From: Candidatus Binatia bacterium
GTDB taxonomy: Bacteria; Desulfobacterota; Binatia; UBA12015
Length of the DNA: 64,000 nt
Assembly: GCA_029243485.1 (NCBI GenBank)
Contig: JAQWRY010000007.1
Coordinates: forward strand, 1-64,000
Reading direction: 5' to 3'
Shown here: in pieces, positions 1 to 8,179 of the stretch
How the letters are laid out: every line of letters begins with the position of its first letter
Numbering within the stretch: position 1 is the stretch's first letter
The notes under the pieces: generated by a model
Told to the model about the DNA's origin: nothing
Databases searched by the model: none
Seen by the model: only the letters and a program-made list of their open reading frames with translations
Position numbers and translations under genes: made by a program

Positions 1-1396
1 TGGCGATGAACCGAAGCCTGCCGGGGCACTGTGGGCAGCGTAGAACGTCGCAGTCGAAGGCTCTTCTCATCAGGTCGGCCCACCGGTGATGGCGACGCCT
101 GGGTTCTTTGGCTTCCTCCTCATCGTCGGGCGGAGCTGGGGGCTGGTGGCTTCGTCCGGCCGGTTCGGCGGCGCGTGCGACGGCGGCCTCGCGGCCACTG
201 GCATGGCCGGCGAAGACGCCACTATAGATGATGAGGTTGATGCGCGGCCGGGGGATGACCGTGGCCAAGCGTTCGAGAAACTCGCCCGGCTCGAAGAGGA
301 TGTGCGTGGTGCCGTCGGACCAGGTGCGGGGAAGTTCGAGGACGACGAGGCCGTCATCGCGTAGCCGCAGTCGATTCTGGGCCACCGGTGGACGCAAGAT
401 GTAGCGAGCCAGACGCTCGAGGCCAGCGCGGTCGCGCTCGTGGACGGAGATGTTGGCGTGCAGGTCGAAGCCATCTTCGTGCGCGTGTCGGGGGCCGTCG
501 TGTGGGATCCAGGGAGCGTCGGGGTCGGCGCCGATGCGGCGCAGGCGCTGGCCCGCGCGCCTGCCGGTGGCTACACGGCCTCGCGCGACCGCAGCGGTAA
601 GACCGACGAGGGTGGGCGCGATGTCCGCCGCTGGATCGGCCGGGGCGGCCGCGTCTTCTCCAGGGAGCAGCCCCCGCCTTCGCAAGAGCCGTAGCACGCG
701 GAGGCGAACCGTCGTGAGGAGACGCGTAATCTCGTTGTCGGTGGGCGGGGGCAAGGGGTGGAAGGCGTCGGCTTCACCGTTGGCGTCGAACACTCCATCG
801 GGAGCCAGAGTATGGAAGTGCAGGTTGACGTCGAGGGCCGAGCCGCATCTCTGGATCGCAGTGACGGTGCCGCTGCGGGGATCGGGAACGCCGCTCTCCT
901 TGGCGCGACGACGCAGCATGCCGAGGAGGGCGCGATTGAAGACGGCGAGGACGGCCCGGCACAGGCGGTGGTCGAAGGCCATGAGGTAGCGAAGGCGGTG
1001 GGGGACGGTGAGGACGTACTGGCGGATGGGCAAGCCACCAAGGACGTGGTCGACGAGATCGGCGGCACGCTCGTTCATGCGCCGGCCGGTGCAGCTCGAG
1101 CAGACCGCGCGACCCTTGCACGAGAAGGGTACCAGGTGCTCGAAGGCGCAGCTCTCGCATCGAAAGCGGGCGAAGCCGCGAGCGAGAGAGCCGCACGAGA
1201 TGAAGTCGCGGAACTCGCGCTCGACGAAGGCGGGTAGCGGGTGGCCGCCTGCGCGGCTCGAGACCTCTTGCAGGAAAGTCTCGAGGTGTTCGCGGACGAT
1301 GCGGTGCAGTACAGCGTCCTTGGGCGAGCGCGGGCGGTAGACGACGCGCGGCCCGGTCCCCTCGTGTACACACTGCGCCGCCGCGTCGCTCGACAT
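1..1396 (-). CDS. IS91-family transposase, 3' end beyond window
   Basis: This is a rolling-circle (HUH) transposase that would nick and strand-transfer its own element. The frame is open from an ATG at 1396 to the left edge, about 465 codons, so the C-terminus is missing. The N-terminal third has a zinc-ribbon pattern (CESC, then CSSC) at roughly residues 75-103. The catalytic part shows the HUH motif in LHFHTL, and a candidate nucleophile tyrosine lies in LARYILRPP, which is typical of the IS91 family. A basic stretch and a CPQC motif lie near the window edge. No accessory integrase is visible. It sits beside a tRNA fragment and arm-like repeats, so it may be cargo of, or a later arrival in, a larger element extending to the left. 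Family assignment is firm; intactness is unknown. Confidence 0.88.
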   Translation of the reverse strand, partial: MSSDAAAQCVHEGTGPRVVYRPRSPKDAVLHRIVREHLETFLQEVSSRAGGHPLPAFVEREFRDFISCGSLARGFARFRCESCAFEHLVPFSCKGRAVCSSCTGRRMNERAADLVDHVLGGLPIRQYVLTVPHRLRYLMAFDHRLCRAVLAVFNRALLGMLRRRAKESGVPDPRSGTVTAIQRCGSALDVNLHFHTLAPDGVFDANGEADAFHPLPPPTDNEITRLLTTVRLRVLRLLRRRGLLPGEDAAAPADPAADIAPTLVGLTAAVARGRVATGRRAGQRLRRIGADPDAPWIPHDGPRHAHEDGFDLHANISVHERDRAGLERLARYILRPPVAQNRLRLRDDGLVVLELPRTWSDGTTHILFEPGEFLERLATVIPRPRINLIIYSGVFAGHASGREAAVARAAEPAGRSHQPPAPPDDEEEAKEPRRRHHRWADLMRRAFDCDVLRCPQCPGRLRFIA

Positions 1397-1743
1397 GGCT
1401 GGCGGCGGAGCGCGATCCGTGCCGGGCGTGGCCGGTGAGCAGAGCCGGCCGCAATTCCGGGTGCCTCACCGAATCGGCCGGCTGTCCCTTACGACTTGCT
1501 ACGCGCTCGTGAAGCAATGCGATTCATCGCCCGTGGCTGAGTGTTCCTCAGGACGGCGCGTTGACTCACTTGGTCCGGAGTGATCCTGGGGCAGTTTGAG
1601 TGTGGCTGAGTTGTCTTGCGATTCACGGGGTGTGGACAACGTTTCAGAAAGTTGGCACACCCCTGGCACACAAGAGCGGTCAGGACGCTGATCGTCGCCT
1701 TGGCCCGGTCCCGAAAGTCATTGATAATACTAGACTTCCAAAG
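1397..1743. other. Non-coding interval between transposase and tRNA fragment
   Basis: I see no convincing gene in this stretch of about 350 bases. It holds the leader of the IS91-type transposase and, from about 1600, sequence that reads on the minus strand as the DNA following a tRNA 3' end, including a pair of TGGCACAC repeats. Short open frames exist on both strands but have no recognisable domain. Confidence 0.6.
1653..1671. repeat. TGGCACAC direct repeat, possible integrase arm sites
   Basis: Two copies of TGGCACAC at 1653-1660 and 1664-1671 are spaced 11 bases start to start, one helical turn. They lie about 75 bases beyond the 3' end of the tRNA fragment. Tandem octamers at this distance from a tRNA-type core are what arm-binding sites of a tyrosine integrase look like. 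The role is inferred; no integrase gene is visible. Confidence 0.4.
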
Positions 1744-1790
1744 AGCCACCCGCCGGAATCGAGCCGGCGACCTACTGATTACGAATCAGT
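1744..1790 (-). tRNA. Orphan 3' fragment of tRNA-Thr (CGT), possible att core
   Basis: Read on the minus strand from 1790, the fragment has an anticodon stem ACTGA/TCAGT with loop TTCGTAA (anticodon CGT, Thr). It continues with variable loop AGGTC, T stem GCCGG/CCGGC, and the 3' acceptor strand GGGTGGC plus one base. The 5' acceptor and the D arm are absent: their place is taken by the last codons of rlpA. The T loop reads CTCGATT, so the nearly universal T54 is C. It therefore cannot be a working tRNA. It ends cleanly at the anticodon stem, as expected for an attachment core carried by an element that targets tRNA-Thr. Confidence 0.7.
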
Positions 1791-2508
1791 GAATCGCCAC
1801 GATCTCTTCTACGACCAGCGAATCCAATCCGGCGCGCCCCAACTCGATTGCGAGGTCTTCCGCCTCGTCGCGGTTCGCGCAGAGTCCCACGCGCACCCGG
1901 TACAGCGTCTGCTCGGCGCGGTGCGCCTTGGCGACATAGACGTCCCGCGGCCCACGCCGCAGTGGCGCCATCCCGATCCCGCGCAGCCTCGCGACCTGCG
2001 TGCGCATCGCGACCGCATGCGGTTCGGTCACGAATGAACCGACCTGTACCGCGAAGCGAACAGCGCGTGGTGGCCCTTCGTACGTCCGGATCGGATCCAG
2101 TCGCACCTCGGCTGTCCCGGCCTGCACCATCCCGAGCCGCTGCGCCGCGCCGTAGGAGAGGTCGATCTCCCGATCATCCACGTACGGTCCGCGATCGTTG
2201 ATCCGCACCACGATCGAGCGCCCGTTCTCGAGATGCGTCACCCGAACCGGCGTTCCAAGAGGCCATGTCCGGTGCGCGGCCGTCATCTCGTTCTGATCGT
2301 ACCGCTCACCGCTCGCTGTCGCGCGGCCGTGAAACCCGGGCCCGTACCAGGAGGCCACCCCGACCGTCGTGCTGGGACTCTGCGGCGCCCGCGTCGCGCA
2401 CGCCGGCGCGAGAAGCATCAGGGCCGCCAGGCCTGCGAAGACAACGGGGGCTCCCCCCGGGCGCTCTCGCACGAATCCTCTCATCCACCACCTCCACGAC
2501 CTCCCCAC
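1786..2508 (-). CDS. rlpA: RlpA-like septal lipoprotein with SPOR domain
   Basis: A 240-residue protein. The N-terminus carries a hydrophobic segment ending in a lipobox-like LAPAC (Cys about residue 36), so it is probably a lipoprotein. A double-psi beta-barrel follows (ASWYGPGFHGRATASGE, then RINDRGPYV and a conserved DLSYGAA) at about 50-140. A C-terminal SPOR domain (about 150-235) would bind denuded peptidoglycan at division sites. RlpA proteins are septal peptidoglycan factors, in some species lytic transglycosylases. The stop codon lies inside the tRNA-Thr fragment, so the extreme C-terminus may have been replaced when foreign DNA inserted. Translation may start at Met1 or Met9. It is divergent from yebC across about 205 bases in which I see no confident promoter. 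Confidence 0.87.
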   Translation of the reverse strand: MGRSWRWWMRGFVRERPGGAPVVFAGLAALMLLAPACATRAPQSPSTTVGVASWYGPGFHGRATASGERYDQNEMTAAHRTWPLGTPVRVTHLENGRSIVVRINDRGPYVDDREIDLSYGAAQRLGMVQAGTAEVRLDPIRTYEGPPRAVRFAVQVGSFVTEPHAVAMRTQVARLRGIGMAPLRRGPRDVYVAKAHRAEQTLYRVRVGLCANRDEAEDLAIELGRAGLDSLVVEEIVAIH

Positions 2509-2713
2509 GGGACCGGATCCTCAATGGGAATGATATCACGGTTCCGGGGCTTGGAAAGAGAAGGTCCGCGCCGGCACGGGCCTGCGGGGGGCGCATGGCC
2601 GAAGCAATCGGGGTGGGGCGGAGGAAGTGAGTCCGAGGAAGCTTTGTGCTAGGTTCGCCCAGCGGGTCGCCTCCATTTTTTGGAGCAATCTTCGGCCCGG
2701 GAGCATTGCGAGT

Positions 2714-3466
2714 ATGTCCGGCCATTCCAAGTGGAGCACAATCAAGCACAAGAAGGCGGCGAAGGACGCCAAGCGCGGCAAGATCTTCACGAAGCTGATT
2801 CGTGAAATCACCGTCGCAACGCGCCTCGGCAACAGCGGAGACCCGAACTTCAACCCGCGCCTACGCACCGCGATCATCGGGGCCAAGGCCGCGAGTATGC
2901 CCAATGACAACATCGAACGGGCGATCAAGAAGGGTACGGGGGACGCCGGTGGCGCGGTCTACGAAGACGTCGTCTACGAGGGGTACGGTCCTGGTGGTGT
3001 CGCGCTCCTCGTTCGGACGCTCACCGACAATCGCAACCGCACCGTTGCCGATGTCCGCGGGGTCTTCACGAAGCACGGCGGAAACATGGGCGAAGCCGGC
3101 TGTGTGAACTGGATGTTCCATCGCAAGGGAGTTCTCTTGGTCGATCGGGCTGCGGTCGAGGAAGAGAGCCTGATGGAGCTCGCGCTCGAAGCCGGCGCCG
3201 AGGACGTCGCCGATTCCGGCGAGGTCTGGGAGATTACGACGGATCCCGAGGCCTTCGAGCCGGTCCGGGACTCGCTCGAGAAGGGCTCGATCGAGGTCAA
3301 CAGCGCCGAGATCGCGATGCTGCCCGAGAACACCGTGAAAATTGGAGGGACCGACGCCGAGAAGCTGCTGAAGCTGATCGACGCCCTCGAAGACAACGAC
3401 GACGTGCAGAGTGTGGCCGCCAACGCAGACTTTGACGAGGAGGCGCTGGCGCAGCTGGGAGCGTGA
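2714..3466 (+). CDS. yebC: YebC/PmpR family protein
   Basis: A 250-residue member of the YebC/PmpR/TACO1 family, known as transcriptional regulators or translation factors, often encoded beside ruvCAB as here. The start is the ATG of [14 protein letters not shown], the invariant N-terminus of the family; the frame extends upstream but without conserved sequence. Family hallmarks include the [13 protein letters not shown] segment and GYGPGGVA. Its stop lies 77 bases before the ruvC start chosen here, in what is probably a single transcription unit. Confidence 0.95.
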   Translation: MSGHSKWSTIKHKKAAKDAKRGKIFTKLIREITVATRLGNSGDPNFNPRLRTAIIGAKAASMPNDNIERAIKKGTGDAGGAVYEDVVYEGYGPGGVALLVRTLTDNRNRTVADVRGVFTKHGGNMGEAGCVNWMFHRKGVLLVDRAAVEEESLMELALEAGAEDVADSGEVWEITTDPEAFEPVRDSLEKGSIEVNSAEIAMLPENTVKIGGTDAEKLLKLIDALEDNDDVQSVAANADFDEEALAQLGA

Positions 3467-3543
3467 CGGTGGTCCGCGGAGGCCGCGGCGCGCGCAGGGA
3501 AGGTGGAGCCGCGATTGAACGCGGAGAGGGGTGGGGCCGGAAC

Positions 3544-4083
3544 GTGCGTGTACTCGGGGTCGATCCGGGATCGCGGAAGACGGGCTGGGGTTTGATCGAA
3601 GAGGCCGGCGGAGATCTGCGAAGCCTGGGTTCCGGCGTTGCTGCTTCGGGTAACGGCGAGATCAGCGAACGCCTCGCGAGGATCGGCGAACAGATTGAGG
3701 CGATCCTCGACGAGTGGAAGCCCAACGCCGTGGCGATTGAGAAGGCATTCGTGGGCAAGAACGTGGCGAGCGCGCTGCGCCTCGGCGAAGTCCGGGGGGT
3801 GATTCTGGCGAGCGCCGGTCGCCGTCGACTGCCGGTCGTCGACTATCCTCCGGCGACGGTGAAGGTGGCTGTCGCGGGGGCGGGCGCGGCAACCAAGGAG
3901 ATGGTCGCGCGCGGCGTGAGTGCTCTGCTTAACGTCGACGCGATCGCGGGTGACGCGACCGATGCTCTGGCGGTCGCGGTCTGTCATGTCCGTCACGACC
4001 GGTTCCGGAGTCGCCTGCGGTCGTCGACCGTCGTGGCTCCCGCCGTTCGTGCGCGCGTCCGCGTGGTGCGAGGCGGCCGATGA
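3544..4083 (+). CDS. ruvC: Holliday junction endonuclease RuvC
   Basis: A 179-residue endonuclease that resolves Holliday junctions with RuvAB. The GTG start gives the standard N-terminus VRVLGVDPGSRKTGWG with the first catalytic Asp. The acidic active site continues with IEKAF (Glu) and the DATDALAVAVCH segment (two Asp). An upstream GTG at 3463, overlapping the yebC stop, would add 27 unconserved Arg/Gly-rich residues; I prefer 3544. The gene overlaps ruvA by four bases. Confidence 0.94.
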   Translation: MRVLGVDPGSRKTGWGLIEEAGGDLRSLGSGVAASGNGEISERLARIGEQIEAILDEWKPNAVAIEKAFVGKNVASALRLGEVRGVILASAGRRRLPVVDYPPATVKVAVAGAGAATKEMVARGVSALLNVDAIAGDATDALAVAVCHVRHDRFRSRLRSSTVVAPAVRARVRVVRGGR

Positions 4084-4658
4084 TCGGCGGGCTGCGCGGC
4101 AAGGTCGCGCACAAAGAGCCCGGTCGTCTCCTAATCGACGTCGGCGGAGTCCTGTACGAAGTGATGGTGTCCCTGCAGGCCTTCTCGCAGCTCCCGAAGG
4201 AGGGCGCCGCGGTCAAGGTGGACGTCGTGACCCACGTTCGGGAAGACGCCTTCGTCCTTTACGCCTTCGTGGATCCCGCAGAGAAACTGCTGTTTGCCTG
4301 GCTGCGGGGCGTGAACGGGGTCGGTCCGAAGCTCGCCCTGAACATCCTCTCCGGGATTCCCGCGCAGGACCTGCGGGGCGCTCTCGGCGCGGGCGACGTT
4401 CCGCGGCTCTGCAAAATCCCCGGCGTGGGCAAGAAAATGGCCGAGAGGCTCGTCCTGGAGTTGAAGGAGCGCTCCGGGGAGCCCGCGGAGGTTCCCGGTG
4501 CAGGTCCCCCGGCCCGCGCGGCCGGCGAAGAGGCACTGTCGGCGCTCGTCAACCTGGGGTACAAACGGGCAGAGGCCGAACGAGTCGTGGAATCCCTGTC
4601 GCCTGACCTGTCTCTCGAGGAGACCATCCGGGAAGCTCTTCGGAGGTTTGCGCGCTGA
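4080..4658 (+). CDS. ruvA: Holliday junction DNA-binding subunit RuvA
   Basis: A 192-residue RuvA. The N-terminal OB fold starts [15 protein letters not shown]. It is followed by two helix-hairpin-helix elements ([13 protein letters not shown] and [17 protein letters not shown]) and a C-terminal domain ([15 protein letters not shown]) that binds RuvB. A low-complexity Pro/Ala/Gly linker separates domains II and III, as usual. It overlaps ruvC and ruvB by ATGA-type junctions, indicating translational coupling. Confidence 0.95.
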   Translation: MIGGLRGKVAHKEPGRLLIDVGGVLYEVMVSLQAFSQLPKEGAAVKVDVVTHVREDAFVLYAFVDPAEKLLFAWLRGVNGVGPKLALNILSGIPAQDLRGALGAGDVPRLCKIPGVGKKMAERLVLELKERSGEPAEVPGAGPPARAAGEEALSALVNLGYKRAEAERVVESLSPDLSLEETIREALRRFAR

Positions 4659-5722
4659 TGGCGCTCGATCCCGACGCGCCCGACCTGGATGAGGAGGACG
4701 CCGCGCCCGCCCCGGAACTGGGCCCCGCGGAGGAGGAGGTCCGGTTCGACGCCTCCCTGCGCCCGGAGGCCCTCGGCGACTACGTCGGCCAGGACGCGAT
4801 CCGCCACACGCTTGGCATCGCTATTCAGGCCGCGCAGGAGCGCGGGGACGTTCTCGACCACGTGTTGCTCTGCGGCCCACCCGGCCTGGGCAAGACGTCG
4901 CTCGCTCAGATCATCGCCCGCGAGATGGGTGTGCGCTGTCGCAAGACTCAGGGGCCGGCCGTCGACCGCGGGGGCGACCTCGCGGCAATTCTCTCCGATC
5001 TCGACGCAGGGGACGTCCTTTTCATCGACGAGATCCACGGCCTGCCGCGCAAGGTCGAAGAGGTGCTCTATCCGGCGATGGAGGACTTTGAGCTAGACCT
5101 GATCGTCGGGCAGGGGCCGACGGCCCGCAGCATGCGGCTCTCGCTCAAGCCCTTCACTCTGGTCGGCGCGACGACGCGCGCCGGCATGTTGGATGCGCCG
5201 CTGCGCGATCGGTTCGGTTCGACGTTTCGTCTCGAGTTCTACGCGGTGGCCGAGCTCGCCCGCATCCTGCATCGGTCGGCCGAGATCCTCGGCGTGGACC
5301 TGCGCGCGGAGGGAGCCGATGAGATCGCTCGGCGCTCGCGCGGCACACCGCGTATCGCGAACCGCCATCTGAAGAGAGTGCGCGACTACGGGCAGGTCGA
5401 GCACCCGTCTCGCCCGATCGACGAGAACATCGCAGCGGCCGGTCTCGAGTTGCACCGCGTGGATCCCGGCGGCCTCGAGCCGATGGACCATCAGATCCTC
5501 CTCGCCGTTCTCGATCGTTTCGACGGCGGTCCGGTGGGCGTCGAGAGCCTCGCCGCGATGCTCGGGGAAGAACGCGAGACGCTCGAAGCCGTCTACGAGC
5601 CGTTCCTCGTACAAGAGGGCTACCTGGAACGAACGCCTCGCGGTCGCATCGCGACTCGTCGCGCCTACGATCACTTTGGCCGGCAGGTGCCGACTGGGCC
5701 GCGCCAGGGCCGTCTTCTCTAG
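4658..5722 (+). CDS. ruvB: Holliday junction branch migration ATPase RuvB
   Basis: A 354-residue AAA+ motor. After an acidic N-terminal extension of about 30 residues come [11 protein letters not shown], Walker [10 protein letters not shown], Walker [10 protein letters not shown], sensor 1 VGATTRAG, the arginine-finger region LRDRFGS and the C-terminal winged helix. Some family-conserved spots are slightly changed, for example [10 protein letters not shown] where most RuvB have GPAIERPGDL, and [10 protein letters not shown] near sensor 2. These look like lineage variants rather than damage. It forms the ruvCAB operon. Confidence 0.95.
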   Translation: MALDPDAPDLDEEDAAPAPELGPAEEEVRFDASLRPEALGDYVGQDAIRHTLGIAIQAAQERGDVLDHVLLCGPPGLGKTSLAQIIAREMGVRCRKTQGPAVDRGGDLAAILSDLDAGDVLFIDEIHGLPRKVEEVLYPAMEDFELDLIVGQGPTARSMRLSLKPFTLVGATTRAGMLDAPLRDRFGSTFRLEFYAVAELARILHRSAEILGVDLRAEGADEIARRSRGTPRIANRHLKRVRDYGQVEHPSRPIDENIAAAGLELHRVDPGGLEPMDHQILLAVLDRFDGGPVGVESLAAMLGEERETLEAVYEPFLVQEGYLERTPRGRIATRRAYDHFGRQVPTGPRQGRLL

Positions 5723-5794
5723 CCTGATGCCGCTGCTCGGACGAACGTGGGTCCTCCTCGCCCTCGGGCCCGTCGCGATTCGGGGACTCAGGCG

Positions 5795-8083
5795 ATGAGC
5801 GACGACACCCAGAACGAGCCGTCGCCGGAACCTCCGGAAGGGGGGGAGGGCGCCGGTCGGTTGTGGCGTCGCCGCGAGGCGACTCTGCTCGTCGCGGCCA
5901 TCGCGGCTGCACTCTTCTTCCTCGTCTTCGAGACGCGGATGCCTCCGTTCTCCAGCAGTCAGACGGTGAGCCAGAACGTCGCGTTCTTCCTCCTCATCAA
6001 TCTGAACATCGTTCTGATCCTGCTGGTGGTGTTCCTGATCGGCCGGAACATCGTGAAGCTGGTCATCGAGCGTCGGCAACGGGTCCTCGGCTCGCACCTG
6101 CGAACACGGCTCGTCCTCGGATTTGTCGCCGTTGCGATCACGCCGGCCGTGCTGCTGTTCATCGTCGCGCTCGGGTTCATTCAAAGCTCGATTGAGAACT
6201 GGTTCTCGGTGCAGGTCGAGAGTGCACTCGAAGGCTCACTCGACATGTCGGAGACGTACTACCGCGAGTCGATGGCGACGGCGCTGCATCAGGCGCAGGA
6301 GTTGGCCAGACGGCTCGGCCCCGCGAAGCGGAAGCTCTCGGGGCAGAAGCGGTTGATCGAAGTGAAGCAGCAGGAGTACCAGGCCGCGACCGTGCAGATC
6401 TTCGACATGGAGGGGAAGCCGCTGGAGCGCGTCGAGGCCGCCGGCCTGAGTCCGAGTCTCAGTTGGCCGCCGTCCGAGGGTTTCCTGGCCCAGGTCATCG
6501 AGCACGGCGAGAGCGCCGAGGTCGTCGCGACTCCTGACGGCGAGATCTTGCGCGCTGCGGTCCGCATTGTGAGGAAGTCCGGGAAGACGCGCGGGATCGT
6601 CGTCGTCGAGCAGAGCGTTCCGAGGAGCGTGGAGCGACGCGCCGACGAGATCGAGCAGAGCTATCGGCAGTACAAGCAGCTCCGTCTGCAGCGGCGCCCG
6701 CTGATCAACAACTACGTCCTCACGCTCTTGTTGACGTCTCTCGTCGTCGTCTTCGGCGGAACATGGCTTGGCTTTACGATCGCTCGGAGCCTAACCGGCC
6801 CGCTCCAACGGCTGGCCGAGGGGACACGGCGAGTTGCCGAGGGCCATCTCGACGAGCAGATCCCGCAGGGGTCGGGCAGCGATGAGATCGCCACGTTGGT
6901 GACCGCCTTCAACCGGATGACCGCGAACTTGCGGACCACGCACACCGCGCTCGCGGAACGCCGGCAGGCCCTCGAGACGATTCTGGGCAACATCGCCGGT
7001 GGTGTGGTGTCGATCGATCGCCAGGCGAGAATCGAAACCGTGAACGAGGCGGCGCGCAGCATGCTCGGCATCGAAGAAGACGCGGTTGGGATGCCCTTTC
7101 GGCAGTGGTTCTCGAGTCCGCGCTTCGCCGCGATCCGCGAATTGCTATCCGAACTCGACAAGCGGGCGCAGCAGGGTATCTGGGAGAAGCTGCCGCCGCA
7201 GCGGATCTCGATCGAGCACGAAGACGGTGGCGCGGACATCCTCGCGTCCGGCGTCGTCCTGCGAATCGAGGAGGGCGATGCGGTCGGGGCTCTGCTGTTC
7301 TTCGAGGACATCACCGAGATCCGAAAGGTCCAACGCATGGAAGCGTGGCGCGAGGTCGCGCGCCGCATCGCGCACGAGATCAAGAACCCGCTCACGCCGA
7401 TCCAGCTCTCCGCGCAACGTCTGCGCAAGGTATACGCAGAGCAGCTTGGCGGATCCGTTTTGGATCAGAGTACGCGGACCATCATCGCCGAGGTCGAAGT
7501 TCTGAAGAACCTCGTGAGCGAGTTTGCGAACTTTGCGCGGCTCCCGTCGGGGCCGCACTTGCCGACGGACCTGAACGAACTCGTGGACGAGGCCCTCGGG
7601 CTGTTCCGTGAGGCGCACCGCCAGATCGGCTTCAAATTTGAGAGGGACGAGCGGGTTCCGCGGCTCGATCTCGACCGGGACGGCATCCGCCGCGTTCTCA
7701 CGAACATGTTGGACAACGGAGTCGCGTCGATCCTCCAGGCGCGCGGGCAGGACCCGGCCGTGGCCGCTGTCGCCGACGGTGAAGGGGAGGTCGTCGGGCA
7801 CATCACCCTGTCGACGCGGCTCGAGGCCAGCCGTGGTCTCGTCCGGCTCGAGATCGCCGACGACGGCTCCGGAATGTCCGCCGAGGTGAAGGCGCGGCTG
7901 TTCGAGCCCTATTTTTCCACCAAGGCGCAGGGGACCGGTCTGGGCCTCGCGATCGCCTCCCAGGTCATCGCGGATCACCGGGCGTTCATCCGGGTCCGGG
8001 ACAATCGGCCGCAGGGAAGCCGCTTCGTCATCGAGTTCCCTTACCGCCGGGCGGGCGCCCCGGGGGACGCCGGGCAGACCTGA
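5795..8083 (+). CDS. ntrY: NtrY-like transmembrane sensor histidine kinase
   Basis: A 762-residue membrane kinase. Three N-terminal membrane segments (about 27-46, 66-88, 105-130) precede an extracytoplasmic region, and a fourth lies near 305-330. Then come a HAMP domain, a PAS domain (about 385-500), a HisKA dimerisation domain with the phospho-acceptor His in IAHEIKNPLTP (about 525) and a HATPase domain (N box around DNGVAS, G1 DDGSGMS, G2 GTGLGLAI). This is the NtrY architecture, whose partner is normally the sigma-54 activator NtrX. Here the next gene, 96 bases on, has only the NtrX-type receiver joined to LpxC, so that fusion is the obvious candidate substrate. The start at ATG 5795 is preferred over GTG 5747. 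The stimulus cannot be read from sequence. Confidence 0.9.
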   Translation: MSDDTQNEPSPEPPEGGEGAGRLWRRREATLLVAAIAAALFFLVFETRMPPFSSSQTVSQNVAFFLLINLNIVLILLVVFLIGRNIVKLVIERRQRVLGSHLRTRLVLGFVAVAITPAVLLFIVALGFIQSSIENWFSVQVESALEGSLDMSETYYRESMATALHQAQELARRLGPAKRKLSGQKRLIEVKQQEYQAATVQIFDMEGKPLERVEAAGLSPSLSWPPSEGFLAQVIEHGESAEVVATPDGEILRAAVRIVRKSGKTRGIVVVEQSVPRSVERRADEIEQSYRQYKQLRLQRRPLINNYVLTLLLTSLVVVFGGTWLGFTIARSLTGPLQRLAEGTRRVAEGHLDEQIPQGSGSDEIATLVTAFNRMTANLRTTHTALAERRQALETILGNIAGGVVSIDRQARIETVNEAARSMLGIEEDAVGMPFRQWFSSPRFAAIRELLSELDKRAQQGIWEKLPPQRISIEHEDGGADILASGVVLRIEEGDAVGALLFFEDITEIRKVQRMEAWREVARRIAHEIKNPLTPIQLSAQRLRKVYAEQLGGSVLDQSTRTIIAEVEVLKNLVSEFANFARLPSGPHLPTDLNELVDEALGLFREAHRQIGFKFERDERVPRLDLDRDGIRRVLTNMLDNGVASILQARGQDPAVAAVADGEGEVVGHITLSTRLEASRGLVRLEIADDGSGMSAEVKARLFEPYFSTKAQGTGLGLAIASQVIADHRAFIRVRDNRPQGSRFVIEFPYRRAGAPGDAGQT

Positions 8084-8179
8084 ATCGGTAGGGCTTCCGG
8101 GCGGGTTTTCAGCTAGAGAAGGTCGAGCGCAGCCACTCGCGGAGATACGGGTCTCCGCCTACGGGAGAGAGAACGAGAG

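Noticed and set aside
1489-1749. 86-codon minus-strand frame next to the tRNA fragment
   Set aside because: No domain and no ribosome site; it reads through the presumed integrase arm sites.
5726-5797. 23-codon frame MPLLGRTWVLLALGPVAIRGL between ruvB and ntrY
   Set aside because: Too short and unconserved to support as a gene, although it overlaps the ntrY start.
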